From the NCBI RefSeq assembly GCF_018882365.1, contig NZ_JACVOP010000001.1, positions 972,449 to 1,036,448 of the forward strand: DNA of 64,000 nt, in the 5' to 3' direction. Made by a program: the position numbers and the translations under genes. The stretch's first letter is position 1, and the number at the start of each line of letters is the position of its first letter. The DNA is from Polynucleobacter sp. 71A-WALBACH. GTDB lineage: Bacteria > Pseudomonadota > Gammaproteobacteria > Burkholderiales > Burkholderiaceae. The notes below the pieces were generated by a model. It saw only the letters and a list, made by a program, of their open reading frames with translations. It was not told the DNA's origin and made no database searches. Of the stretch, positions 52,530 through 62,877 are shown piece after piece.

Positions 52530-53684
52530 TTAAGCTCTAGATACCCAGCGCAAACCCACAATTGCCAGAATGAAGTACAGCAATGGTGGAGTTAGAGCAG
52601 TAAGAAGTGCTGGCCAAGAGCCTAAAAGGCCAACATTTGAAAACAGGGAGTTAAATAGCTGAAAACTCATCCCCAGCATGATGCCGCCGAATACCTTGAT
52701 ACCGACACTACCAGCGCGTACCTTGAGATAGGCAAATGGCAGAGCTAAGGCCAGCATCACAAAGATCGTAAATGGATAGATTACTTTTTTCCAGAACGCA
52801 ATGGAGTGACGCTGTGCATCTTGCTTGTTATCCCTTAAGTGAGAAATGAATCGACCTAAGCTAAAGATCGACATTTTTTCAGGACTAACTAAAAGCACAC
52901 TCAAAATTTGAGGAGTGACTTCAGAGTTCAGGCTGACAATCGGATGCACAAAAGTCTGCGCTGAATAGACGGGATTTAGTGGATCAGACTGCTTGGTTTC
53001 TCTAAAGCGAGTTTCGGTGACGTCATCCAAAATCCAAGTTCCCGAATGATCAAAGCGTCCAGATGCCGCACTCCGAATGGAGAGCAAGCGATACGCATCA
53101 TCAAATTCATACATGCGAATATTTTTAATTTCATTATCTTGTTCAATTTTGCCAACGTTGACATAGCGAACTCCTGGCCTGATTGGCCCGCTGCCATCCT
53201 CATCGCGCAAGCGATCTTTTACCCATACCCCAGTTTTAAATTGCGAGCTATAGGATGATCCTAGCGCCTTCATTCGAATTTGCTCTGACAAATTTTCGGT
53301 GTAAGGCCCAAGCCACTCACTCATGATGAGCGTCAACACAACTAGGGGTAATGAAATTTTGACCAATGTAGTTAGACCCCTGCGCATATCTAATCCAGCA
53401 ATACGCAAGATAGTGAACTCTGACTGACTTGCCAACATTGCAAACACGTAAATACTTCCAATTAGGCCAGCAATTGGAATGATCTCGGATATACGACTTG
53501 GCGCTTTTAATAAAACATGCAGCAGCGCTAATGGCAAGGTGTATTGACCCTTAACCGAACCAAGCTCGCTCAAGATGTCAAAAAATAAAAACAGTGCCAC
53601 TAAGGCAAATAGGATGAAGCCAAAGGCGGCATAAATTTGCCTAGCTAAATAGCGCTCAAAGATGTATGGAAATAGATATTTCAT
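52530..53684 (-). CDS. lptG: LPS export permease LptG
   Basis: 384 residues with the six-helix LptF/G fold: N-terminal helices around FGFILFALVALFLFF and a C-terminal set around FVMLALALPFAYL, with a periplasmic beta-jellyroll between. It forms the LptB2FG extractor of LPS. Its start overlaps the lptF stop by 4 bp. Confidence 0.93.
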   Translation of the reverse strand: MKYLFPYIFERYLARQIYAAFGFILFALVALFLFFDILSELGSVKGQYTLPLALLHVLLKAPSRISEIIPIAGLIGSIYVFAMLASQSEFTILRIAGLDMRRGLTTLVKISLPLVVLTLIMSEWLGPYTENLSEQIRMKALGSSYSSQFKTGVWVKDRLRDEDGSGPIRPGVRYVNVGKIEQDNEIKNIRMYEFDDAYRLLSIRSAASGRFDHSGTWILDDVTETRFRETKQSDPLNPVYSAQTFVHPIVSLNSEVTPQILSVLLVSPEKMSIFSLGRFISHLRDNKQDAQRHSIAFWKKVIYPFTIFVMLALALPFAYLKVRAGSVGIKVFGGIMLGMSFQLFNSLFSNVGLLGSWPALLTALTPPLLYFILAIVGLRWVSRA

Positions 53685-54796
53685 CTATTAGCCAGAAATG
53701 AGGGTAATTGGCGGCGCCACCATTTCAACGAGGGGTTGATACGATTGCGTATGAGTAAAAAAGCAATGCCGAAGGCAAGGGCATGTATAGGCCATGCAGC
53801 TGCAAATACATTTACCTTTCCTTGTGAAACAAAGTTCTGGGTAAGGTTTAATAAATTACTGTAGATGAGATATATCAGTACCGCATAGAACATGGCCGTA
53901 TAGTTGCCGAGGCGTGGGTTTACATAAGCCAAGGGGATGGCAATCAAGACTAAGCCCAGTGCCATCAAAGGCAAGCCAATGCGCCAAAGCAGTTCTGCCC
54001 GATTAGCGTTGATGAGCCAAGGCTCGCTTGTATTCAGAAGCTCTGCCACTGTTTTTTCTCGATCACGCGGTGGTGGCTCCAGAACCTCTTTGCTATGGAT
54101 ATTAGTAAGATATTCAGTAAATTCTAGGATCCTAAAGTCAGGCTGAGTAGGCAAGCCCTCATACCGTCGACCATTATTTAAAACAATCGATTTTCCGCCA
54201 CCCTCTGTATTTTCAATAAATCCAGTTGAGGCAACAGCAACGCTCAGTCGACCATTTTTAGTTTCAGCAGCAAAGATGTTTTTAACTTCACTTTTATCAA
54301 CATCTAACTCTTCAATAAAAAATACACGCTCTGCTTTAGCTGACTCTCTAAATTGGCCTGCGGCAACCATAGAAACATCGCTACGCTGCTGAAATCTTTG
54401 GCTAATCAGGGTAGATTCGCGATTAGCCCAAGGCCAAACAAAAAGGGCTAGTAGGGCGATGATGATGATGAGGGGTGTCGCAAACCGCAGAATTGGTCGA
54501 ATCAGGTTGGCAATACTAAGACCGCTTGCAAACCAAACAATCATTTCGGAATCTTTATACCAACGCACCAGCACAATTAAGACAGCCACAAATAGGGAAA
54601 CAGTCAGCAGTACGGCCATATAGCCCAGAGTGGCTAGCGCTATGAGTACTAAGGCATCCTCTGGATTTACAGCGCCATTTGCCGCAAACCCCAGAATTCG
54701 GATGACTAGGGTGGTAATCATGATGGTGACCAAGACTAAAAAAACGCCACCAGTCGTAAAACTGAGTTCGCGGCGAAGGGCTTGGTGAAAAATCAT
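53681..54796 (-). CDS. lptF: LPS export permease LptF
   Basis: 371 residues. N-terminus MIFHQALRRELSFTTGGVF, then transmembrane helices, a periplasmic domain (about 120-260) and a C-terminal helix block with LPLMALGLVLIAIPLAYVNPR (quoted in part). Partner of LptG. Divergent from pepA, as is common. Confidence 0.93.
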   Translation of the reverse strand: MIFHQALRRELSFTTGGVFLVLVTIMITTLVIRILGFAANGAVNPEDALVLIALATLGYMAVLLTVSLFVAVLIVLVRWYKDSEMIVWFASGLSIANLIRPILRFATPLIIIIALLALFVWPWANRESTLISQRFQQRSDVSMVAAGQFRESAKAERVFFIEELDVDKSEVKNIFAAETKNGRLSVAVASTGFIENTEGGGKSIVLNNGRRYEGLPTQPDFRILEFTEYLTNIHSKEVLEPPPRDREKTVAELLNTSEPWLINANRAELLWRIGLPLMALGLVLIAIPLAYVNPRLGNYTAMFYAVLIYLIYSNLLNLTQNFVSQGKVNVFAAAWPIHALAFGIAFLLIRNRINPSLKWWRRQLPSFLANR

Positions 54797-54914
54797 GAAT
54801 AGATAATGAATTGACTGTTATTGGCCCACTCAAGATGTGAACCTGCATCTCGGAGGATAATGGATAAACAGCTATTTTCCCCCTCAAATTGACTTAAAAA
54901 TACCGTAAGACATT

Positions 54915-56516
54915 ATGACTATTCAATTTAGTACCAAGATTTTCGCGCAAGCCGATCTGAATAACCCTAAGCAGCTTAAGGCAAGTCTGGCCATCCTATT
55001 GGCTCAGAGCTCTGATTGCCTAGTTTTAGCCTACTCAAAGGCAGATTTAGACGCTTTAGAGGCCAGCAAATCCAAGTCTGGACTTTTGGTTGAGTTGGAT
55101 CGCTTGCTTGGCAGCTCGGTCACTCATGCAAATCTAGTAGGCGATCTCGATGCTCAGCCAGCTTCTACCTGCCTGATTCGTGCTGAAAAATTCTGGACTA
55201 CAGCTGGTGTAAAGGTAAAACGGATTCTCTTGGTGTCTTTGGGTGATATCACCCCTGCTAGCGCACGTAGCCTTAATTCCTATTCCAAGATTGCTCGCGC
55301 TGCATTAAAGGAGTTAAGCGGTGGGTCCATCCAAAGCGCCTTGTGGTTCATTCCCAGTTTTGCTCTGGGGCATCGTGCTGACTTTATTGCTGAAGAGGTT
55401 CGTTTAACAATTCAGTATGCCGGTGATCAGGCGTATCGATTTGGCGTTCGTCAACCCACAATGAAATTCAAAGCTAAAGATAAAGCCGATACTTTTACTC
55501 GCCTGATCTTTGCAGGCAATGACGCTTGCGCTAAAGAATTAAAGGCCGCAGTACCAGAAGGCGCGGCAATGGTTGAGGGTATGAATTTAGCCAAAGACTT
55601 GGGTAATTTGCCTCCGAATATTTGTACTCCGACTTACTTGGGTAAGGCAGCTCAGGGCCTTAGTAAGAAGACGGGGCTAAAGGTCGAGGTTCTAGGTCGT
55701 AAGCAAATCGAAGCGTTAGGTATGGGTTCATTTTTATCTGTCGCTAAGGGCTCAGATACGCCACCACAATTTATTGTGATGCGTCACCAAGGTGGCAAAG
55801 CAGGTGAGGCTCCGATTGTGTTGGTGGGTAAAGGTATTACCTTTGATACCGGCGGTATTTCCTTGAAGCCTGGTGACGCCATGGATGAGATGAAGTACGA
55901 CATGTGTGGCGCTGCATCTGTTATTGGCACGATGTATGCAACTGCCTTAATGAAATTGAAAAAGAATGTCATCGGCGTCATTCCTACTTGTGAAAATATG
56001 CCATCTGGTCAAGCTACTCGTCCTGGTGACATCGTGAAGAGTATGTCGGGACAAACTATCGAAATTCTGAATACAGATGCAGAGGGTCGTTTAATTTTAT
56101 GTGATGCCTTAACTTACGTTGAGCGCTTCAAGCCTAAGGCTGTAATTGATGTTGCTACCTTGACTGGCGCTTGCATCATTGCATTGGGCCATGTGCATAG
56201 TGGCGTGTTCTCCGATGATGAGGGTTTAGTCAGCGCACTCACTAAGGCAGGCCATGCTTCTTTGGATACCGTATGGCGCTTGCCCTTAGATGCTGCTTAT
56301 CATGAGCAACTCAAGTCCAACTTTGCTGATGTAGCTAATATTGGCGGTCGTCCAGCAGGAAGTGTTACCGCTGCCTGCTTCTTATCGCGCTTTACCGAAA
56401 AATATAAATGGGCTCACTTAGATATCGCAGGCACTGCTTGGAAGAGTGGAGCTGCTAAAGGTTCCACTGGACGCCCAGTCCCCTTACTCGTGAATTACTT
56501 GCTAGAGCAAAAGTAA
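54915..56516 (+). CDS. pepA: leucyl aminopeptidase PepA
   Basis: 533 residues, M17 fold. Dinuclear metal and catalytic residues lie in VGKGITFDTGGISLKPG, MDEMKYDMCGAA and the signature NTDAEGRLILCDAL. It cleaves N-terminal residues of peptides; in some bacteria it also binds DNA at xer sites. First gene of a pepA-holC-lgt run. Confidence 0.95.
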   Translation: MTIQFSTKIFAQADLNNPKQLKASLAILLAQSSDCLVLAYSKADLDALEASKSKSGLLVELDRLLGSSVTHANLVGDLDAQPASTCLIRAEKFWTTAGVKVKRILLVSLGDITPASARSLNSYSKIARAALKELSGGSIQSALWFIPSFALGHRADFIAEEVRLTIQYAGDQAYRFGVRQPTMKFKAKDKADTFTRLIFAGNDACAKELKAAVPEGAAMVEGMNLAKDLGNLPPNICTPTYLGKAAQGLSKKTGLKVEVLGRKQIEALGMGSFLSVAKGSDTPPQFIVMRHQGGKAGEAPIVLVGKGITFDTGGISLKPGDAMDEMKYDMCGAASVIGTMYATALMKLKKNVIGVIPTCENMPSGQATRPGDIVKSMSGQTIEILNTDAEGRLILCDALTYVERFKPKAVIDVATLTGACIIALGHVHSGVFSDDEGLVSALTKAGHASLDTVWRLPLDAAYHEQLKSNFADVANIGGRPAGSVTAACFLSRFTEKYKWAHLDIAGTAWKSGAAKGSTGRPVPLLVNYLLEQK

Positions 56517-56534
56517 AAGCGAAAGACGGTATTT

Positions 56535-56999
56535 ATGGCTCGTATTGATTTTCATAGTAACGTTAACGACAAGCTGGAATACGCTTGTCGCTTAACGCGC
56601 AAGATCTGGAGTGCGACACCCGCTGGCGAGTCTGTACGTCATATCGTGATGGTCGGTGAGAAGGCGGATCTCAAAAAGTTGGATGAGATTTTATGGACAT
56701 TTAGTGCTGTCGATTTCTTACCGCATTGCTTTATTGAGGATGAGGCTGCAATCGACACACCCATCTTGCTAACAGACAACTTCTTATCTCCCGCATTATC
56801 TGGACTCCCTCATGCGGATGTTCTGATTCACTTGGGAATGCGCATGCCATCAGATGTTCCAGGGTTGCTGGCGCGTTTCCCTCGCGTTGTTGAGGTCGTT
56901 ACTATCAATGAGGCAGAGCGCCTTGCCGGTCGTGAGCGATATAAAGCCTATCGTGACTTAGGCCACGAGTTGCATAACTTCGATCAATCTAAACCATGA
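56535..56999 (+). CDS. holC: DNA polymerase III chi subunit HolC
   Basis: 154 residues. Block [20 protein letters not shown] at the start, then [13 protein letters not shown] and TDNFLSPAL, typical of chi. It links the clamp loader to SSB. The pepA-holC order is common in betaproteobacteria. Starts 18 bp after pepA. Confidence 0.9.
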   Translation: MARIDFHSNVNDKLEYACRLTRKIWSATPAGESVRHIVMVGEKADLKKLDEILWTFSAVDFLPHCFIEDEAAIDTPILLTDNFLSPALSGLPHADVLIHLGMRMPSDVPGLLARFPRVVEVVTINEAERLAGRERYKAYRDLGHELHNFDQSKP

Positions 57000-57018
57000 C
57001 CATTACTCGTCTCCAAGC

Positions 57019-57807
57019 ATGCTGATTCATCCAGAATTTGATCCTGCTGCAATTCGTATTGGCTCATTTGCCATTCATTGGTATGGCTTGATGTATCTCT
57101 TGGCCTTTGCCCAATTTTTGTTATTGGGCCGTCTGCGCATACGCACTGCCCGATACCAATCCTTGGGTTGGTCATACAAAGACCTCGAAGATCTTTTATT
57201 TGCCGGTGTTTTGGGTGTGGTGCTTGGTGGGCGTTTGGGCTACACCTTGTTCTATATGCCGGCTTACTATTTTTCTCACCCTTTGAGTATTTTTAAGATT
57301 TGGGAGGGCGGCATGTCTTTTCATGGCGGCCTTTTGGGAGTCTTGGCGGCATTGCTCTGGTTTGCTTATCGTCGCAAAGTATCTTTCTTTGTAGTCAGCG
57401 ATTTAGTTGCGCCACTGGTTCCGTTTGGCCTAGCATTTGGCCGCTTGGGTAATTTCATTAATGGTGAGCTGTGGGGGAGGCCGACTGATTTACCTTGGGC
57501 TATGGTGTTCCCAATGGTTGACTCTATTCCCCGCCACCCTTCTCAGATCTACCAGCTCTTTGGTGAGGGTATTTGCCTGGGGATCATCCTTTGGATCTAT
57601 TCCAGTAAACCCCGTAGGGTTGGACAAATTTCTGGCTTGTTTTTATTGGGCTACGGGCTTTGCCGTTTCTTGGCGGAATTTGCTCGCGAGCCTGATGCTT
57701 TCTTGGGCCTCTTGGGTCTTGGCCTGTCGATGGGGCAGTGGCTTTCTGTGCCCATGATCATTTTCGGTATTTATCTCCTCACTATTTTTAGATCTAAGTC
57801 GCCTTAA
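57019..57807 (+). CDS. lgt: prolipoprotein diacylglyceryl transferase Lgt
   Basis: 262 residues with seven membrane helices. The signature [16 protein letters not shown] and the YGLMYLLAF and SFHGGLLGV blocks are present. It transfers diacylglycerol from phosphatidylglycerol to the lipobox Cys of prelipoproteins such as those at 1773 and 6584. The ATG at 57019 is 19 bp after holC. Confidence 0.95.
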   Translation: MLIHPEFDPAAIRIGSFAIHWYGLMYLLAFAQFLLLGRLRIRTARYQSLGWSYKDLEDLLFAGVLGVVLGGRLGYTLFYMPAYYFSHPLSIFKIWEGGMSFHGGLLGVLAALLWFAYRRKVSFFVVSDLVAPLVPFGLAFGRLGNFINGELWGRPTDLPWAMVFPMVDSIPRHPSQIYQLFGEGICLGIILWIYSSKPRRVGQISGLFLLGYGLCRFLAEFAREPDAFLGLLGLGLSMGQWLSVPMIIFGIYLLTIFRSKSP

Positions 57808-57832
57808 GTCGTGACTAAAAGGGTTGGGACGC

Positions 57833-58750
57833 ATGTTAAATACTGATGTCACTCTTCGCAAGCTTGAAATTCTCTGCTCATTTGTTAGAACAGGAAGCCT
57901 CTCCAAAACCGGTGAGGAATTAGGTCTCAGTTCAGTAAGCATTCATAAGGCACTCCACTCACTAGAGGGTGGGGTTGGCTGCCCTTTATTTGTAAAAGAG
58001 GGGCGTCAATTAAAGTCGCTGCCAGCTGCAATTTATTTAGCGGAGATGGGTGTTGAATTGCTTGAGGATATGGAGCACATTCTTAAAAAAACAAGATCTA
58101 AAGCAGGGCTTGAGAGTGGACAAATACGCTTGGGCTCAATGTACTCGCTAACTGCAAACATTATCCCGCGGATAATTATGGGGACTAAAATTCGTAGACC
58201 GGATTTGGATATTGATTTGCATCTTGGTTCTAACGAAGAGTTGATGAAAAAATTATCTGAAGGTGCAATTGATGCGGTTGTAATCGCAACACCCTCAGGA
58301 AAATTGCCAGATGGCTTACAGGTAGTCCCTTTATTTGATGATCAGCTTTTCTTTGCCTCCTCGCAAAAAAATAAACCCAAAGACGCCAGTATTGATTTGT
58401 CCCTGTATCAGAGTGAAAAATTCATTACTCTTCAAGAGGGGTTTGCCACCACTTCTGGTTTTTATGATGCCTTCCAGTTAGCTGGAATTAAGCCAAATGT
58501 AGTGATGAAGGTGGGCGATATTTTTTCTCTCATGAACATGGTTTCTGGCGATCTTGGTAAAACACTTTTGCCGGGAAGGGTAAAAGCACTTATGGGTGAT
58601 GCAATTGTCTTTACTCCTTTGCTGCCAAAATATACGGTCACCCAGCGTATCGCCTTGATATATCTTCAGGCTAACGAATTGAATTCAAATATTTTGGCTT
58701 TAGCGGCTGAAGCCCGTATGTTGCAGCGCAAAATGTTGGAGCTTAAGTAG
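57833..58750 (+). CDS. LysR regulator of the malonate genes
   Basis: 305 residues from ATG 57833 (TTG 57824 is the alternative). The HTH is at about 20-45 (LSKTGEELGLSSVSIHKALHSLEG, described by its ends) and the effector domain follows. It directly precedes malonyl-CoA decarboxylase on the same strand, with a LysR-type inverted repeat between, which fits a malonate-responsive activator (MdcR/MatR-like role). The ligand is inferred. Confidence 0.85.
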   Translation: MLNTDVTLRKLEILCSFVRTGSLSKTGEELGLSSVSIHKALHSLEGGVGCPLFVKEGRQLKSLPAAIYLAEMGVELLEDMEHILKKTRSKAGLESGQIRLGSMYSLTANIIPRIIMGTKIRRPDLDIDLHLGSNEELMKKLSEGAIDAVVIATPSGKLPDGLQVVPLFDDQLFFASSQKNKPKDASIDLSLYQSEKFITLQEGFATTSGFYDAFQLAGIKPNVVMKVGDIFSLMNMVSGDLGKTLLPGRVKALMGDAIVFTPLLPKYTVTQRIALIYLQANELNSNILALAAEARMLQRKMLELK

Positions 58751-58764
58751 TGTTCTTCAAAAAT

Positions 58765-58783
58765 CATTAACCTAAAGTTAATG
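58765..58783. promoter_or_regulatory. LysR-type binding site before the decarboxylase gene
   Basis: CATTAAC (58765-58771), CTAAA, GTTAATG (58777-58783): perfect 7-bp arms including a T-N11-A core. It lies 96 bp upstream of the decarboxylase start. Confidence 0.5.
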
Positions 58784-58878
58784 TTATTCTCATTTGATTA
58801 ATTGATTGTGCATGTTTCAAGTATTAAATTGGTCTTACTACAACATTCTTAATTCTTAGTCTTTTCCGAGAGAAGCCC

Positions 58879-60183
58879 ATGCTAGAGAAGTTAACCAAAG
58901 CTCGAAATTTGTCTAAGGCAAATAACGCTATTAAGCGTTTGATATCCGAGCGGGGTGAATCAAACGCACTCAGCATGGCCGATGATGTGGTCAACAACTA
59001 TCGTAAATTAGCGAAAGATCAACACGTCTCATTTTTTAATCTTCTATTTGAGAAGCTCAATCCCCAAGCGGACTTAGTGCTCAAGGCGGCGCAAAATTTT
59101 GTAGCCGACTCCAGTGCGCGCAATTACATCCAGCTGCAAAAGGCTGCCGAGTCTCCTCGTCAAGAATTTTTTCGTCGCCTCAATCGCGCCAGTCAAGGTA
59201 CTGCGGCGGTAGTGCAAATGCGCCGTGACTTATTGCAGCTCCTAGATAAAAAACCAGAATTGGCTGCTGTGGATTTCGACATGCGCCACCTGCTGTCTTC
59301 TTGGTTTAATCCGGGCTTCCTCAAGATGCATAGAGTCGATTGGAAGTCACCAGCAGAGGTGCTTGAGAAGCTCATTCAGCATGAAGCGGTTCACGCCATT
59401 GATGGATGGGATGACTTGCGTCGTCGCCTCCAGCCTGATCGTCGTTGTTTTGCATTCTTTCATCCGCAGCTTCCTAGTGAGCCACTGATCTTTGTGGAGG
59501 TTGCGCTCTTACCCGAGATCCCAACGGTGATAACACCATTGGTTGATAAAAAAGCTGAGACAGTAGATCAGCCATCTCAATATAAGGTTGCCGTTTTTTA
59601 CTCTATTAGCAATTGTGAACCCGGCCTTCGTGGCGTATCCATGGGTAACTTTTTAATTAAACGGGTAGCGGAACAATTACATGCTGAATTCCCAGGAATA
59701 AAAACGTTTGTGACTTTGTCACCAATTCCAGGGTTGATGGATTGGGTTGCCGCAGGCGCGAATTTGGGTGAGGGTGTCCCCGCAGAAAGATTGAAGCCGA
59801 ACCTCAAGGTGGCAAGAGATGCTGCTTTGGCGGCATTAAAACTGGAGAGTCAATCTTGGAGCGAGCGATTAGCGGGTGGGTGGCATCCAGATTTAGCCTC
59901 TGAAAAAGAAAAAGCAGCTTTATTGAGTTTGGCGAGTATGTATTTGGGTTTGGCCTCAACTGGGCGCGATGGCAATCCAGTAGCGAAGTTTCATTTAGGT
60001 AATGGTGCCAAGTTACATCTAGTTAATTGGGCGGGTGATTTATCGCGTAAGGGATTACGCCAGTCTGCCGGCCTTATGGTGAATTACCTGTATGACCTGG
60101 GAAGCGTGGAGGACAACCATGAGCGCTTTGCAAATGGAGAGATTGTGTATTCCAGGGCTGTGGGTCGCCTAATGGCGCCCTAG
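58879..60183 (+). CDS. matA: malonyl-CoA decarboxylase
   Basis: 434 residues, the usual bacterial length. An N-terminal helical domain (1-90) precedes the catalytic acetyltransferase-like domain with FAFFHPQLPSEPLIFVEVAL (quoted in part), YSISNCEPGLRGVSMGNFLIK (quoted in part) and VTLSPIPGL. It converts malonyl-CoA to acetyl-CoA and CO2. With matB downstream it channels malonate into central metabolism. Confidence 0.92.
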   Translation: MLEKLTKARNLSKANNAIKRLISERGESNALSMADDVVNNYRKLAKDQHVSFFNLLFEKLNPQADLVLKAAQNFVADSSARNYIQLQKAAESPRQEFFRRLNRASQGTAAVVQMRRDLLQLLDKKPELAAVDFDMRHLLSSWFNPGFLKMHRVDWKSPAEVLEKLIQHEAVHAIDGWDDLRRRLQPDRRCFAFFHPQLPSEPLIFVEVALLPEIPTVITPLVDKKAETVDQPSQYKVAVFYSISNCEPGLRGVSMGNFLIKRVAEQLHAEFPGIKTFVTLSPIPGLMDWVAAGANLGEGVPAERLKPNLKVARDAALAALKLESQSWSERLAGGWHPDLASEKEKAALLSLASMYLGLASTGRDGNPVAKFHLGNGAKLHLVNWAGDLSRKGLRQSAGLMVNYLYDLGSVEDNHERFANGEIVYSRAVGRLMAP

Positions 60184-60299
60184 GATTAATGCTGAGGCCA
60201 ACTTCCGCTTAAAAGTGTAAGTCCCCTTAGAATGAGGGGTTGAAAATTAGTTGCAAAAATAAACCAACGCAATAGTTGGTAAAAATACAGGAGACAACA

Positions 60300-61295
60300 A
60301 TGTTTAATCAAACTAGAATTTCCGCATTCTCATTAGGCGCTTTGAAAAAAGCACTATTTCTCATTTGCGCTGCTCCGCTTGTCGTAATGGCTCAAGAGTG
60401 GCCAAATAAGCCTATTACCTTTGTTGTGCCTTTTCCTGCCGGCGGTGGCACTGATGCGTTCGCCCGACCATTAGCTGCGCAACTGACAAAGCAGTTAGGT
60501 AAGCAAATCATCATCGATAACCGCGGTGGGGCAGGCGGTACCTTAGGTGCATCTCTTGCTGCAAAAGCAGCTCCGGATGGTTATAGCTTTTTTGTTGGCG
60601 CCGCCCATCATGCGATCGCCCCCTCTATGTACCCCAACTTGGATTACGACATTGAGAAAAGTTTTGTTCCTGTAGCGATGATTGCTAACCCACCCCAAGT
60701 GATTGTGGTGAACCCTAAGAATGTTCAAGTTAAGAATTTAAAAGAATTTATTGAGCTCTTGAAAAAGAACCCAGGTAAGTTCAACTACGCCAGTGCTGGT
60801 AATGGCTCTTCGCATCACTTAGCTGGCGAGCAATTTAAGATGCTTTCCAAGACTTTCATTACTCATATTCCTTATCGCGGTGCTGGCCCAGCCATGCAAG
60901 ATTTGATCGCTGGACAGGTGGATGTGGAGTTTGACGGCCTAGGCTCATCAGCTGCGCAGATCAAAAATGGATCCATCGTGGCGTTGGCAGTGGCATCACA
61001 AAAACGTGCACCAGGGTTCCCAAATGTTCCCACCGCTGCTGAGGCTGGTTTAGTGGGATATGAAGTGTCTACTTGGTATGGCCTATTTGCGCCAAAAGGA
61101 ACGCCACAGCCTATCGTTGATAGGATGATTGTCGAGGTACAAAAGGCAATCAATACTCCTGAACTCAAAACTATCTGGACTAACAATGGTTCAGATACCC
61201 CTAATCTTACCGGGGATGCCTTTGGCAAATTTGTATCCGCAGATATCAAGCGTTGGGCTGCAGTGGCTAAAGCCTCTGGCGCAAAGCTTGATTAA
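60300..61295 (+). CDS. Bug/TctC family periplasmic solute receptor, probably for malonate or a related acid
   Basis: 332 residues from ATG 60300, behind AGGAG; the signal peptide ends near VVMAQ. The fold blocks EWPNKPITFVVPFPAGGGTD, IIDNRGGAGGTLGA, IPYRGAGPAMQDLI and FAPKGTPQPIVDRM are typical of the Bug family. Context between decarboxylase and synthetase points to malonate. No TctA/TctB membrane subunits are nearby, so transport partners are elsewhere. Confidence 0.9.
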   Translation: MFNQTRISAFSLGALKKALFLICAAPLVVMAQEWPNKPITFVVPFPAGGGTDAFARPLAAQLTKQLGKQIIIDNRGGAGGTLGASLAAKAAPDGYSFFVGAAHHAIAPSMYPNLDYDIEKSFVPVAMIANPPQVIVVNPKNVQVKNLKEFIELLKKNPGKFNYASAGNGSSHHLAGEQFKMLSKTFITHIPYRGAGPAMQDLIAGQVDVEFDGLGSSAAQIKNGSIVALAVASQKRAPGFPNVPTAAEAGLVGYEVSTWYGLFAPKGTPQPIVDRMIVEVQKAINTPELKTIWTNNGSDTPNLTGDAFGKFVSADIKRWAAVAKASGAKLD

Positions 61296-61334
61296 CAATT
61301 TGATTTAATTTACTGGTTTTGATTTGAGGCTCGA

Positions 61335-62858
61335 ATGAATTTATATTCCTTATTGGAAAAAGGTTTTCCAAAAGATAAGCAAGCATGTGCATTGGAAACT
61401 CACGATGGACTTTATTATTCCTGGAGTGATCTAGAGCGCGCTACTGCCAAGATGGCCAACCTGCTGAAGAGTCTCAAGTTACCAGCGGGATCTCGTATTG
61501 CGGCGCAGGTTGAGAAATCGCCAGAAGCACTTTTTTTGTATCTGGCCACCATCAAAGCGGGCTATGTTTATTTGCCTCTAAACACTGCCTATCAAGCGGC
61601 AGAAATTCAATACTTCTTAGAGAATGCAGAGCCCGCAGTCGTGGTTTGCAGTAGCAAGAATTTCTCTTGGGTATCTAAAGTTGCTTTTAAAGCGGGCACT
61701 AAACATGTCTTCACTTTGGATGAGGATCGTAAGGGCACTTTATTAGAGCGTGCCGCTGGTCAAAGCGATAAGTTCAAAACCGTTGCTGTTAAAGATGATG
61801 ATTTGGCAGCTATTTTGTATACCTCTGGAACTACTGGTCGTAGTAAAGGTGCAATGCTGACCCATAAGAACTTGGGAAGTAATGCACAAGTACTGCAGAA
61901 GTTTTGGGGGTGGAAAAAAGGCGACGTCTTATTGCACGCACTTCCAATCTTCCACGTTCATGGATTATTTGTGGCTGCACATGGCGCCTTAATTAATGGT
62001 AGCAAAATGATTTGGTTGCCACGCTTAGATACCGCGCAATTAATTCATCACATGCCGAATTCCACTGTGATGATGGGTGTACCAACATTCTATGTGCGCC
62101 TCCTTGCAGACAAAAACTTTAATAAGCATGTCACGCGCAATATGCGGCTATTTGTTTCTGGATCGGCTCCATTGCTTACTGAAACATTTAATACGTTTAA
62201 AGAAGTGATTGGTCAGCCAATCCTTGAGCGTTACGGCATGAGTGAGACCGTGATGTTAGTTTCCAATCCGTACAAAGGTAGTCGTGTAGGTGGATCGGTT
62301 GGCTTGCCTTTACCAGGCGTCAAGGTTCGCGTTGTCAATGAAAATAACAAGCCTTGTGGCGTTAATGAAATCGGCAGCATCCAAGTTAAGGGTCCAAATA
62401 TCTTCAAGGGCTACTGGCGCATGCCTGAAAAAACCGCAGAAGAATTTACTAAAGACGGTTGGTTTAAAACCGGTGACGTTGGTCGTTGGGGTGGGGATGC
62501 TAATGGCGGTAAAGCGCCTAAGGATTACCTCTGTATTGTTGGCCGTAGCAAGGATCTGATTATTTCTGGTGGGTATAACGTCTATCCAAAAGAAATTGAG
62601 AGTTTTATTGATGACATGGATGGCGTAGACGAAAGTGCTGTGATTGGTATTCCGCATCCAGATTTTGGTGAAGCGGTAATGGCGGTAGTCGTGCCAAAAG
62701 CGGGTGCTAAATTAGATGCGCAAGCAATGATCGCCACACTCAAAACGCAAATTGCGAATTTCAAGATTCCAAAGCGTTTGGAGATTGTTGCTGACTTACC
62801 TCGCAATGCAATGGGCAAGGTTCAAAAGAATATTCTGCGTCAGCAATACACCAGCTAA
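61335..62858 (+). CDS. matB: malonyl-CoA synthetase
   Basis: 507 residues, acyl-adenylate-forming family. Motifs: YTSGTTGRSKGAM (P-loop), YGMSETVMLVSNPY, GWFKTGDVGR and the catalytic Lys end NAMGKVQKN. The family member MatB activates malonate with CoA and ATP. It closes the malonate unit and is convergent with the permease gene. Confidence 0.9.
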   Translation: MNLYSLLEKGFPKDKQACALETHDGLYYSWSDLERATAKMANLLKSLKLPAGSRIAAQVEKSPEALFLYLATIKAGYVYLPLNTAYQAAEIQYFLENAEPAVVVCSSKNFSWVSKVAFKAGTKHVFTLDEDRKGTLLERAAGQSDKFKTVAVKDDDLAAILYTSGTTGRSKGAMLTHKNLGSNAQVLQKFWGWKKGDVLLHALPIFHVHGLFVAAHGALINGSKMIWLPRLDTAQLIHHMPNSTVMMGVPTFYVRLLADKNFNKHVTRNMRLFVSGSAPLLTETFNTFKEVIGQPILERYGMSETVMLVSNPYKGSRVGGSVGLPLPGVKVRVVNENNKPCGVNEIGSIQVKGPNIFKGYWRMPEKTAEEFTKDGWFKTGDVGRWGGDANGGKAPKDYLCIVGRSKDLIISGGYNVYPKEIESFIDDMDGVDESAVIGIPHPDFGEAVMAVVVPKAGAKLDAQAMIATLKTQIANFKIPKRLEIVADLPRNAMGKVQKNILRQQYTS

Positions 62859-62877
62859 TGGCAGTAAAGAAGTCGCC

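Noticed and set aside
60218..60240. CCCCT...AGGGG hairpin after the malonyl-CoA decarboxylase gene
   Set aside because: Stem of only 5 bp and no T-run; not supported as a terminator.
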